64,000 nucleotides of DNA, from the NCBI RefSeq assembly GCF_014229965.1, contig NZ_JABGBW010000001.1:449769-513768 (forward strand). The letters are read 5' to 3'. Below are positions 58,201 through 64,000 of the stretch, piece by piece. A model generated the notes under the pieces. It was not told the DNA's origin and ran no database searches. It saw only the letters and a list, made by a program, of their open reading frames with translations. Source of the DNA: Peptostreptococcus canis. Lineage in GTDB: Bacteria > Bacillota > Clostridia > Peptostreptococcales > Peptostreptococcaceae. Each line of letters opens with the position of its first letter. Position 1 is the first letter of the stretch. A program made the translations under genes and the position numbers.

Positions 58201-60997
58201 TGATAAGAAAGACTTTGAGCCGAAAAACAGAAAAAGATTTATCGGTAAGATTGCTACAGGGGAATACGATGCTGTTGTAATCGGGCATACGCAGTTTGAA
58301 AAAATTCCGATGAGTAAGGAATATCAGGAGAAGCATATTCAGGATCAGATTGATGAAATCATTAACTATGTGGAGGAATATAAGCATGATAGAAATCAGA
58401 ACTTTACAGTAAAACAGCTTGAAAAGACCAAGAAGAAACTTGAAACAAGACTTGAAAAATTAAATGATGATTTTAAGAAAGATGATGTTGTTACCTTTGA
58501 AGAACTCGGCGTAGATAAGCTATTTATCGACGAAGCACACAATTACAAAAATCTCTATCTCTACACAAAAATGAGGAATGTAGCAGGTATCGGTCAAAGT
58601 GAAGCATTTAAGTCCTCCGATATGTTTATGAAGTGTAGATATATGGATGAAATGACAGGTGGAAAAGGCATTGTTTTTGCCACAGGAACGCCAGTAAGTA
58701 ATTCTATGACGGAGCTTTATACTATGCAGCGTTATCTTCAGTACGAAAGCCTTAAAAAGAATAATTTAGAGCATTTTGACTCTTGGGCTTCTACCTTTGG
58801 GGAAACACAGTCTGCATTTGAACTTTCTCCTGAAGGAACAGGATATAGGGTAAAAACAAGATTTTCAAAGTTCTATAATCTTCCGGAGCTTATGTCTATG
58901 TTCAAGGAGGTTGCAGATATTCAGACAGCAGATATGCTCAATCTTCCAACACCTGAAGCACACTATGAAGTTATTAAGACTTTGCCAAGTGAAGAACAAA
59001 AGGAAATCTTGAAGAGCTTATCTGAAAGAGCTGATGATGTAAGAAATAGAGTGGTAGAGCCTGATGAAGATAATATGTTGAAAATCACGAATGACGGCAA
59101 GAAACTGGCTCTCGACCAAAGGCTGATCAATCCCCTACTTCCTGATAATCCAGACAGCAAGGTGAATGTTTGCGTGAAAAATGTCTTTAGTATTTGGGAT
59201 AAGACCAAAGAAAATAAGTCAACACAGCTTCTTTTCTCTGATATGTCTACACCGAAAGGCGATGGAGAATTTAACATTTACGATGACATCAGAGAAAAAC
59301 TCGTTGCAATGGGAATTCCGAAACAAGAAATAGCCTTTATTCACGAAGCGAACTCAGACAAGCAGAAAGATGAACTCTTTGCAAAAGTGCGTAAGGGAGA
59401 AATTCGTATCCTTATGGGATCAACACAAAAAATGGGTGCAGGTACGAATGTGCAAAACAAGCTGATTGCACTTCACGACCTTGATGTGCCTTGGCGTCCT
59501 GCGGATTTAGAGCAGCGTGCGGGCAGAATTGTAAGACAGGGAAATGAAAATAAAGAGGTAAATATCTATCGCTATGTTACGGAGAATACCTTTGATGCAT
59601 ATTTGTGGCAGACCATAGAAAATAAGCAGAAGTTCATTTCTCAGATTATGACCAGTAAGACACCTGTCAGAGTTGCGGAAGATGTGGATGAAAGCTCCCT
59701 TAACTATGCAGAGATTAAAGCTCTTGCCACAGGTGATCCAAAGATTAAAGAGAAGATGGACTTAGACAATGAGGTTACAAAACTAAAAATGCTTGAAGCG
59801 AACTATAAGTCTAACCGTTACAGATTAGAGGATAAGGTGGCGAAAAATTATCCTGAAGAAATCGCAAGAACGGAAAAGCTCATAGAAGCTGTCAAGAAAG
59901 ACATATCTGATGTAGAGCCTAAAGCGGAAGGCGAGGAAAAGTTTACTTCCATTACCATTGCAGGAGAAAAAATTACCGATAAGAAATTAGCCGGAGAAAG
60001 ACTACTTGAAGCTATTTCAAAGGTTAAAATCAATGAAAGCAAGGTTATAGGAAAGTATAGAAATATGGATTTAGAGGTAAGCTATAACTTCTTTACCAAT
60101 GAGCATAACTTTAGCCTAAACGGTGCTGCAAAGCATTCAGGAGAGCTTGGAACAAGTGCGGATGGTAACATTACAAGACTGGATAATGCTCTTGAGAAAA
60201 TGCCTGAAAAATTAAACAGGCTTGAAGAAAAACTTATCAGCGCAAAGGAACAACTTGAAAATGCCAAAGAAGAACTCAAAAAGCCTTTTGAAAAAGCAGA
60301 TGAGCTAAAATCAAAAGTGCTTCGCTTGGCAGAGTTAAATAAGCTCCTTGATATGGGAGAAGTGGAAGAAAAGAGAAATGATAATCCACTTGTAGAAGAT
60401 GTAAAAAGAGCAATCATTGACTTCTGCAACAGAGAGTACGAAGAAAATCACAGCTATGATGAATTTAATACCTTGTATCCTGACTTGAAGCATATCGGTA
60501 TCGCCTATACCAATACACCGGATGAAAGGCATGGTATTCAATTTGAGTTAAACCTTGAGGAATATACAGCTACTCAATATGTAAATGATGTGGCGGTAAG
60601 CCATTATGATTATGTAAAAGAAAATGGTAGCGTTGAAAAAGCTCTTGATGTTATGAAGTTTGAAATGGAAAATGGAGAATTTAGTACATTTGTTTCTGTG
60701 GATGAAGAAGAATTAAAGCAGGCTATGGGACTTGATATTGACGATGAAGGCAACTTCTATGATCCGCTTTCTAAAGACCTCGATAATGACGGTATTTCTG
60801 ATAGATATGACAATGACTTTAAGGACAGTGATTATTTTGAGTCAACTTATGATGTGGAGGACAATCTTCATAACAAAGAAGAAACCGCACAAAAATCAGA
60901 TGACAAGCCATCTATTTTAGGACAGATAAGAGCTTATCAAAATGAAAGTAAAACTGAAGAAAAGCAAAAAACAAAAGAACAGGAATTTTTAAGATAA
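52250..60997 (+). CDS. Giant N6-methylase/SNF2-type helicase polyvalent protein (LtrC-like)
   Basis: A 2915-residue multi-domain protein of the Tn1549 type. In order: an ArdC/LtrC-like N-terminal region (1-130), a low-complexity charged stretch (about 260-400), a paired LPD module (around 440-580 and 640-760), DUF2958-like (about 777-870), an N6-adenine methylase domain (SAM motif EPSMGIGNF about 1203, catalytic GNVPFG about 1267), a SNF2-type helicase (Walker A HVVGSGKTFEM about 1930, DEAH about 2090, QRAGRIVRQG about 2421), coiled coil, and a C-terminal region with the DLDNDG loop (about 2830-2870). It is thought to modify or protect incoming element DNA; the exact role is not proven. Confidence 0.9.
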   Translation: MRINDFHNILELIKQDILQSEAEYLKLLKVVGNNQRYDFRSQLSIYDRNSEATACAKFDYWRERFNRTVMRGQKGIPILEDYGTYKKVAYIFDISQTVSRNRDVNEVNLWRFDKEAHKDVLKGMITSEGYEESESTLENIFSLSRLYGDEKIDSLMNELRIADEDRISFTKFVRDSVSYAVASRFKLDYPIDYELLRENFQRLDSISLMSLGDTVSDISGKIIDATIQKSKELELQKKVLRGKEAGYNRIKEELEEVEENVLRRDDQERNENERVLRNGEYGRDNRENQGEYAKQLGGTDRFHDGISESDLRSDEAELPFTERGAEPLRDAFRSIQGEEADRTPDGYSETGNRIYEKREAKIDGSLEDRGREQSAVWGDDFSPKGSDHQGSSGNLKEHTEEEIREAEKASFSLPENSYGQISLTIPLTEKDIDTVLIDGGNHDGGRLPVIAEFSKGKSNEELGEYLKDTFRGGNGFYIDEREVSSWYSDKGIHLAYGTSAREDNTQILSWRDAASRINELLDRGEFATNVELLEAQDYERDRNSESLWYLTHDLSEEGIEQGYFNSFERGGGFPEETKRLSEALKNPEYLKETIREYERFLEGYKENRDVLRFHYHKVDSLYQRLKELELPRKEYSTNLTELTKVKPFITEDEVLESLSRGSGIDRGKERITKFFKENHTLQEKANFLKDEYGIGGHSHAISGAMGSDEWHDAKGLKLQKNDCNDVFLTWTSVAKHIDELLSKNLYLEEKKIESNTEIEEKEPQYYSKDNPENLMTDEMLERVPELYAQEDVSLADKQVHAAYIIPLRSNWTWYMTEYDRESGDAFGLVLGIEPEWGYFNLEELKELNAQRLILEDFPKTFRELKDSELKKQMDEQELQFVFNGELSFENKAELEAPEETEEDTKRDTVQATLFDYLKEREEVELNEKEESLLDDFAVKTGDTVYFNHEEYTVREISKNQITGRYDLWIDPARSGNHQIPIVAFEDNEDLLKQVSLERPNFIVGDEVKYKDKNYTITRFDDMGNNLKTITVKDNTEYLGGMITGSDVIPYRLESDLERVFQNQTYKQPEQNTEETQIRKGEAHNFKITEETLPDKLSPSERLNNNLEAISMLSRIESGQRELDSTAQEVLAKYVGWGGLSEVFDESREGQWKKARSFLKENLSQAEYEAARESTLTSFYTPKTVIDGIYKTLSDMGFKQGNILEPSMGIGNFIGNIPDKMSKSKFYGVELDSVSGRIGKLLYPESDIQIKGLEETSFSNNFFDAVIGNVPFGEYKVNDREYNKNNFLIHDYFFAKSIDKVRNGGIIAFVTSSGTMDKKDESVRRYLAARAEFLGAIRLPNNTFKGVAGTEVTSDIIFLKKRDSIRERDEDWIHLAEDDKGLTYNKYFVDHPEQVLGTMCEVSGRFGKTLTCEPIAYLGAEINMASLKDRLEIAGERISKDARYEEIELLDDEITSVPATDDVKNFSYTVIDDEVYYRENSLFIKKEITDKNKEKIKDYLELNTALKDVIYKQKEDYSDDEVKKAQEKLNEVYDNFSKKHGFINNLSNTRALKEDSNFPLVSSIEILDEEENFKAKGDIFSKRTITKAKTIDHVDTSLEALVLSMSEKGYVDFEYMENLTGKDRPTLIEELRGEIYLNIREEQNFYRPLSFNPEDGDLPFACANGSNSYKYGYVTKDEYLSGNIRDKIAIVDSYLSKLRQTERELPHLGYAEDGKEKELISYEMNRLEYQKAELTKVLPKELEASEINVRLGATWIPIKDIEKFIFETLKTPGYAKWDIKVKFSNLTSEWNVEGKSRDRGNDLAEMTYGTSRVNAYKLIEDALNLKETKVFDQIVNPDGSKTSVLNKKETLLAGQKQELLKEEFKNWIFNDQERRSRLVKLYNERFNSIRNREYDGSNLSFEGMTTEIDLRSHQRNAIARSLYGGNTLLAHVVGSGKTFEMVASAMESKRLGMCSKSLFVVPNHLTGQIGREFMQLYPSANIMVADKKDFEPKNRKRFIGKIATGEYDAVVIGHTQFEKIPMSKEYQEKHIQDQIDEIINYVEEYKHDRNQNFTVKQLEKTKKKLETRLEKLNDDFKKDDVVTFEELGVDKLFIDEAHNYKNLYLYTKMRNVAGIGQSEAFKSSDMFMKCRYMDEMTGGKGIVFATGTPVSNSMTELYTMQRYLQYESLKKNNLEHFDSWASTFGETQSAFELSPEGTGYRVKTRFSKFYNLPELMSMFKEVADIQTADMLNLPTPEAHYEVIKTLPSEEQKEILKSLSERADDVRNRVVEPDEDNMLKITNDGKKLALDQRLINPLLPDNPDSKVNVCVKNVFSIWDKTKENKSTQLLFSDMSTPKGDGEFNIYDDIREKLVAMGIPKQEIAFIHEANSDKQKDELFAKVRKGEIRILMGSTQKMGAGTNVQNKLIALHDLDVPWRPADLEQRAGRIVRQGNENKEVNIYRYVTENTFDAYLWQTIENKQKFISQIMTSKTPVRVAEDVDESSLNYAEIKALATGDPKIKEKMDLDNEVTKLKMLEANYKSNRYRLEDKVAKNYPEEIARTEKLIEAVKKDISDVEPKAEGEEKFTSITIAGEKITDKKLAGERLLEAISKVKINESKVIGKYRNMDLEVSYNFFTNEHNFSLNGAAKHSGELGTSADGNITRLDNALEKMPEKLNRLEEKLISAKEQLENAKEELKKPFEKADELKSKVLRLAELNKLLDMGEVEEKRNDNPLVEDVKRAIIDFCNREYEENHSYDEFNTLYPDLKHIGIAYTNTPDERHGIQFELNLEEYTATQYVNDVAVSHYDYVKENGSVEKALDVMKFEMENGEFSTFVSVDEEELKQAMGLDIDDEGNFYDPLSKDLDNDGISDRYDNDFKDSDYFESTYDVEDNLHNKEETAQKSDDKPSILGQIRAYQNESKTEEKQKTKEQEFLR
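53028..53435 (+). CDS. TnpV-like protein overprinted inside the methylase-helicase gene
   Basis: A 135-residue ORF in the +1 frame within codons 260-395 of the giant gene. It has its own strong ribosome site, GAGGAGGT followed 8 bases later by ATG. The central RLNYLSQ ... FEMLLDLYKEKKLTGHLMDIQKQA matches the TnpV family of Tn4451-like elements (RLxYL ... Y..L...KL...L..I..QA). In the giant protein this same stretch is low-complexity, as expected of a double-coding region. Function of TnpV is unknown. Confidence 0.7.
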   Translation: MYFDEMIRKEMKTSEFSEMESTDEIIEKIRENTLNSLEEQTDFMMEYPNPTYAVMRLNYLSQSEEQSHFEMLLDLYKEKKLTGHLMDIQKQAIEFMRREKPKLMAAWKIEDENNPQYGAMISALKEVTIKEVVEI

Positions 60998-61017
60998 GGG
61001 GAGGGCAACCTCCCTTT
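60998..61017 (+). terminator. Short GC hairpin before SSB-fusion gene
   Basis: GGGAGG (60998-61003) pairs with CCTCCC (61008-61013) around a GCAA tetraloop, followed by TTTT. It begins right at the stop codon of the giant gene. Confidence 0.65.
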
Positions 61018-61039
61018 TGCCATGAAAGGAGAAAAAAAC

Positions 61040-61699
61040 ATGGATTACAAAACAATGAGAAATCAAATAGAAGATATGGTAAATGATAACCACAAGGACT
61101 TTGTAAAAGCGATTATAAGCATGGAAAAAGGTATTAATGATGAAAGTGCTTTAGATAAGCTATATAACGCCTATATGGACAATGACAGCCTTAATTTACT
61201 GCATGAGGAATTTGACTATATGATTGAGGATTTAAGGGAACAGGGGCAGATAAAAGACCTGCCTTATGTTAAGGAAGAAAAGGATAATCTTATCAATATA
61301 GTTGGAAACATTGTTGGAGAGGTTGATGTAGTTGAAAGAGAAAATAAAAACGGAGAAGCCTTTAAGGTAGCTAATTTTTCCGTAGTATCCAAAGATGATG
61401 AGGGTAATAAGGTGTATCACAACTGCTCCGCTTATGGAGAAAAAAGCGATATTCCAAAATACTTTAAGCAGGGAGATTTCGTTAAGCTCTTTGGACAAAT
61501 CAGAACTTCCATTGATGATAACGGAAAGGAACATAGCAATATCAGAATACTTTCTTCAAAGCTACTAAAGGCAAAGGAACAAATGAAAGGACAAGAAGAA
61601 AAGAAAGAGTCTGTACTTGGAGCTATCAAGAAATATCAGGCTGAAGATAAGGAAAAACCAAAAGAAAAGAAAGAAGTAAACAAAGAAGCTGAGAGATAA
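61040..61699 (+). CDS. SSB-domain fusion protein
   Basis: A 219-residue protein: a helical N-terminal domain (1-80; MRNQIEDMVNDNHKDFVKAI) of unknown type, then an OB fold related to the short ICE ssb (NIVGEVDVVERENKNGEAFKVANFSVVSK ... YHNCSAYGEK), and a Lys/Glu-rich tail that contains ESVLGAIKKYQAE. ATG 61040 has AAAGGAG at the best distance; an in-frame ATG 6 codons earlier overlaps it. It ends the main transfer transcript: a 12-base-pair terminator follows. Confidence 0.8.
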   Translation: MDYKTMRNQIEDMVNDNHKDFVKAIISMEKGINDESALDKLYNAYMDNDSLNLLHEEFDYMIEDLREQGQIKDLPYVKEEKDNLINIVGNIVGEVDVVERENKNGEAFKVANFSVVSKDDEGNKVYHNCSAYGEKSDIPKYFKQGDFVKLFGQIRTSIDDNGKEHSNIRILSSKLLKAKEQMKGQEEKKESVLGAIKKYQAEDKEKPKEKKEVNKEAER

Positions 61700-61706
61700 A
61701 TTTATT

Positions 61707-61743
61707 GTCGGTGTGGTCTTAGGACTGTACCGGCTCTTTTTTA
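61707..61743 (+). terminator. Intrinsic terminator at end of main ICE operon
   Basis: GTCGGTGTGGTC (61707-61718) pairs with GACTGTACCGGC (61723-61734) along 12 positions including G-U pairs, then a T-rich run. Confidence 0.85.
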
Positions 61744-61756
61744 TTTGGTGAAATTA

Positions 61757-61765
61757 TGATATAAT
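61757..61765 (+). promoter_or_regulatory. Extended -10 promoter of XRE-type regulator
   Basis: TGATATAAT forms an extended -10 (TG at 61757, TATAAT at 61760-61765), 45 bases ahead of the regulator's ATG. Confidence 0.55.
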
Positions 61766-61809
61766 TAACGAAATAAAAGTTCAATTATATGAATATTAAG
61801 GATGGTAAT

Positions 61810-62031
61810 ATGAAAATAAACTATAATGGGCTGTGGAAACTTTTAATAGATAAAAATATGAACAAAAGAGACCTACAGGAAAAAGTTGGTATAGCTCCTG
61901 CAACGATAGCTAAAATGGGAAAAGGTGAATTTGTCAGCATGGAAATTCTCTATAGAATTTGTATTGAACTGGACACAGATTTCGGTGAACTAATCTCATT
62001 GAATAGGACGAATAATATAAATAAGTTTTAA
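61810..62031 (+). CDS. XRE/Cro-type HTH regulator
   Basis: A 73-residue single-domain Cro/C1 helix-turn-helix protein of the YozG type: LWKLLIDKNMNKRDLQEKVGIAPATIAKMGKGEFVSMEILYRICIELDTDFGELI. ATG 61810 is used (AAGGA upstream); an in-frame ATG is 7 codons earlier. Preceded by its own promoter and followed about 100 bases later by a two-component system, whose expression it might control. Confidence 0.85.
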   Translation: MKINYNGLWKLLIDKNMNKRDLQEKVGIAPATIAKMGKGEFVSMEILYRICIELDTDFGELISLNRTNNINKF

Positions 62032-62128
62032 TTTTAATAAATAACCTTTAGACTTTAGATTGTATATCAAATGATGTATTTTCCTTTGATGATAATTATA
62101 TTGAATAAGAAGTATGGAGTTATGAAAT

Positions 62129-62827
62129 ATGAGAGAGATAATAATTATAGATGATGATATTGCATTATGTAATTTAATTAAAAAATGTTTAAGCACAGAT
62201 GGATATTCTGTAGACATTGCTAATAATGGATTAGATGGATATAAAAAAATCCGAAGTTCAAACAATCTGTGCTTGATTTTATTAGATATTATGCTCCCTG
62301 ACTTTGATGGATTTCAAGTTTTGGAGATGATAAGAGAAGAATACACTGTTCCAGTTTTAATGTTGACTGCAAAGTCTGATGATGATTCGAAAATTTATGG
62401 ACTTAAACAAGGTGCGGATGATTATCTAACTAAGCCCTTTAATATCAATGAACTTAAAGCAAGAGTTGAAGCTATGGTTAGAAGATTCACAGACTTTAAT
62501 CAGAAAAGCATAGACCAGTTTAAAGAAATCATAATAGAAGATATGAGAATAGATAAAGAGAATAGAACTGTAAAAATAAACGATAACAGTATCGAATTAA
62601 CAAATAAAGAATTTGACTTGTTATATTTTCTCGCATCTAATAAAGGGAAAATTTTTACAAAAAAACAAATATATACGAATGTTTGGGAAGAAGATTACCT
62701 TTTTGATGATAGTAATATCATGTCCTTTATAAGTAAACTCCGAAAAAAAATAGAACCTAACCCTGAAGAACCGACCTATATTTTGACAGTAAGAGGCGTG
62801 GGTTACCGTTTTAGTAAGGGGGAATGA
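62129..62827 (+). CDS. OmpR/VanR-type response regulator
   Basis: A 232-residue response regulator: receiver domain with acidic pair near IIDDDIAL, phospho-acceptor Asp53 in LILLDIMLPDFDG, Lys in YLTKPFNINEL, and an OmpR-type winged helix (NSIELTNKEFDLLYFLASNKGKIFTKKQIYTNVWEEDY). It forms a pair with the next gene (gap 3 bases). By neighbours it may control the ABC transporter that follows. Confidence 0.93.
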   Translation: MREIIIIDDDIALCNLIKKCLSTDGYSVDIANNGLDGYKKIRSSNNLCLILLDIMLPDFDGFQVLEMIREEYTVPVLMLTAKSDDDSKIYGLKQGADDYLTKPFNINELKARVEAMVRRFTDFNQKSIDQFKEIIIEDMRIDKENRTVKINDNSIELTNKEFDLLYFLASNKGKIFTKKQIYTNVWEEDYLFDDSNIMSFISKLRKKIEPNPEEPTYILTVRGVGYRFSKGE

Positions 62828-62830
62828 TGT

Positions 62831-63739
62831 ATGGATATAAAAAATATCATAATCTTGATACTTTTATGTGTGATCCTATATTTAGTAAAAAAGATCACGC
62901 ATATAAAAAAGGAAATAGATAGGATTAGGGAGGTACTTGTTGATATCAAACATGGTGATTACAATCGTAGAATTTTAATTAAGAAAAATGATACTACAGA
63001 AAAAATTTGCCACGATATAAATGAGATAACACTACAAAGTCAAAATAAACTAATAGAGCAAAAACAGTCGGAGCAGGCATATAAATCACTCATGACAAGT
63101 TTATCTCATGATGTAAAAACTCCTTTAGCATCTATGGTTGGGTATTTGGAAGCAGTTCAAGAAGGACTTGTTATAGGAGATGAAAAAGATGACTATATAA
63201 AAGTTTCTTTAAGTAAAGCACATTACTTAAAGGATTTTGTAGAAAAACTTTTTGATTGGGTAAAATTGGATTCAGGAGAATGGAAGTTTTCTTTTGCGGA
63301 TAAGGATTTGAACGAATTAACAAGAAATGTGATAAGTGATTGGATTCCTATTTTTGAAGAAAAACATATAAGCTATGAAATTGAAATTCCGGAACAGGAA
63401 TGTAATATAAAGATAGATGAAAATGCTTATTTTAGAAGTTTAAACAATATTATAAATAATATTATTGTTCATAGTAATTGTGATAGAGTACATTTGAAAT
63501 TAGAAGAATCGGATACAAAAGTTACTTTGACAATTTTAGATAATGGAAATGGTATATGCGAAAAGGACTTACCATATATATTTGACAGAATGTATCAGGC
63601 AGACTGTTCAAGATTAACAAAAGGTTCAGGGCTTGGCTTATCAATTGCTAAAGAATTGTTGAGGGTGAATAATGCTAAAATAAGCGTAAGTAGTGTGCCT
63701 AATATAAAAACTGTTTTTACTGTAGAGTTTGCAATGTAA
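62831..63739 (+). CDS. Sensor histidine kinase
   Basis: A 302-residue kinase with a single N-terminal membrane helix (about 4-20), no external sensor domain, a HAMP-like linker, H-box His93 in SLSHDVKTPLAS, N-box NNIINNI, and G-boxes DNGNGICEKDLPYIFDRMY and GSGLGLSI. Kinases of this plan often work with antimicrobial-peptide ABC transporters in Firmicutes. A weak terminator follows, then an ABC permease gene. Confidence 0.92.
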   Translation: MDIKNIIILILLCVILYLVKKITHIKKEIDRIREVLVDIKHGDYNRRILIKKNDTTEKICHDINEITLQSQNKLIEQKQSEQAYKSLMTSLSHDVKTPLASMVGYLEAVQEGLVIGDEKDDYIKVSLSKAHYLKDFVEKLFDWVKLDSGEWKFSFADKDLNELTRNVISDWIPIFEEKHISYEIEIPEQECNIKIDENAYFRSLNNIINNIIVHSNCDRVHLKLEESDTKVTLTILDNGNGICEKDLPYIFDRMYQADCSRLTKGSGLGLSIAKELLRVNNAKISVSSVPNIKTVFTVEFAM

Positions 63740-63754
63740 ATAGCTGATTTAGAA

Positions 63755-63777
63755 AGTCTCTTTTGGGGCTTTTTTTA
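63755..63777 (+). terminator. Terminator after histidine kinase
   Basis: AGTCTC (63755-63760) pairs with GGGGCT (63765-63770) partly by G-U pairs, followed by TTTTTT. Moderate strength. Confidence 0.6.
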
Positions 63778-63829
63778 TTGAAACAAGATAAAAACAAGAG
63801 TGCCGCAAGATTATGGCAAGGTTAATCAT

Positions 63830-63847
63830 TTACAATATTTATTGTAA
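63830..63847. promoter_or_regulatory. Perfect palindrome at ABC permease ribosome site
   Basis: TTACAATA-TT-TATTGTAA, arms of 8 bases, ends at the AAGGAGGT ribosome site of the ABC permease gene. It could be an operator, or an RNA hairpin that hides the ribosome site. Confidence 0.4.
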
Positions 63848-63858
63848 GGAGGTGCGAT

Positions 63859-64000
63859 ATGCTCTTAATAAAAGCTGAAATAAAAAAATGGAAGAGAAGC
63901 AGAATTTTGATAGGTATTTTTATATTAACTGTTGTCTTAAATTTATTTGCAATCGAAAGAGCATTTTCAATTTCAAGAGAAAGTCCTATCATGGATAGTT
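63859..64000 (+). CDS. ABC transporter permease (3' truncated by window edge)
   Basis: Start of a membrane protein: 47 residues visible, opening MLLIKAEIKKWKRSRILIGIFILTVVLNLFAIE, a cytoplasmic basic segment followed by a hydrophobic helix. This is the usual opening of ABC-2 type permeases of lantibiotic-immunity or bacitracin type. AAGGAGGT precedes the ATG. No ATPase gene lies upstream in the window, so it must come after. Likely cargo of the ICE with the two-component system before it. Confidence 0.7.
   Translation, partial: MLLIKAEIKKWKRSRILIGIFILTVVLNLFAIERAFSISRESPIMDS

Larger units (their letters stand above)
26705..64000 (+). mobile_element. Tn1549/CTn4-type integrative conjugative element (left part; right end outside window)
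   Basis: Gene content and order match the Tn1549/CTn4 backbone: CD1845-type protein, RepA, DnaC-like, PcfB, VirD4, SSB, Maff2, VirB6-like, PrgI, VirB4, CHAP hydrolase, DUF4315, CD1107-type surface protein, TopB and the giant methylase-helicase. The left boundary is placed at the end of rlmD by context; the exact att base cannot be fixed without the right end. Relaxase, integrase and attR must lie beyond 64,000. The element is interrupted at 30,325-40,187 by a second element. Confidence 0.88.

Noticed and set aside
53461-60997. Restriction-modification, BREX or other defence system
   Set aside because: The methylase and helicase signatures belong to the LtrC-like giant protein standard for Tn1549-type ICEs; there is no nuclease or defence partner gene near.

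Overview
The window comes from a low-GC, anaerobic Firmicute. The run uvrB, uvrA, uvrC, hprK, murB, PHP, rapZ, yvcK, nudix, whiA, dnaE, pfkA, pyk is the order seen in Peptostreptococcaceae and related Clostridia, so a Clostridioides/Peptostreptococcus/Filifactor-type organism is the best guess. This is inferred from gene order; no rRNA or tRNA gene is present to confirm it.

Region 1 (1-26,704) is ordinary AT-rich chromosome: a 5'-truncated aminotransferase, an AI-2E-type exporter, nucleotide excision repair (uvrB, uvrA, uvrC), the serine/threonine symporter sstT, the HPr kinase/RapZ/YvcK/WhiA carbon and envelope control cluster, DNA polymerase III alpha, and the glycolytic pair pfkA-pyk. It ends in rlmD (rumA).

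Region 2 (about 26,700 to beyond 64,000) is an integrative conjugative element (ICE) of the Tn1549/CTn4 type, abutting the 3' end of rlmD. In order it carries a small start-of-element gene, a CD1845-type membrane protein, RepA, a DnaC-like loader, PcfB, VirD4 (interrupted), SSB, Maff2 pilin-like protein, VirB6-like, PrgI, VirB4, a CHAP-type hydrolase (CD1108 type), DUF4315, a surface protein (CD1107 type), topoisomerase III, a KilA-N gene, a 2915-residue methylase-helicase, an SSB fusion, an XRE regulator and a two-component system followed by an ABC permease cut by the window edge. The ICE relaxase, integrase and right end are outside the window.

Region 3 (30,325-40,187) is a second, smaller element of about 9.86 kb inserted inside virD4. 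It has a TnpX/TndX-like large serine recombinase, a MOBQ-type oriT next to a MobA/MobL relaxase, a replication initiator, TnpW, and cargo: an HxlR regulator facing two tandem radical-SAM enzymes, a GNAT acetyltransferase and an NTF2-like protein. Both boundaries carry GGA; joining them rebuilds virD4 in frame as ...Leu-Ala-Ala-Gly-Lys-Thr-Ala-Lys. The element is therefore a mobilizable parasite that switches off the coupling protein of its host ICE and would restore it on precise excision.

Other points of interest are a TnpV-like gene overprinted in another frame inside the giant methylase-helicase gene, a calcium-loop-like module repeated in two ICE proteins, a C-terminal peptide shared by two ICE proteins and the inner element's relaxase, and a series of terminator-like hairpins just ahead of many genes of both elements, which suggests antitermination control.
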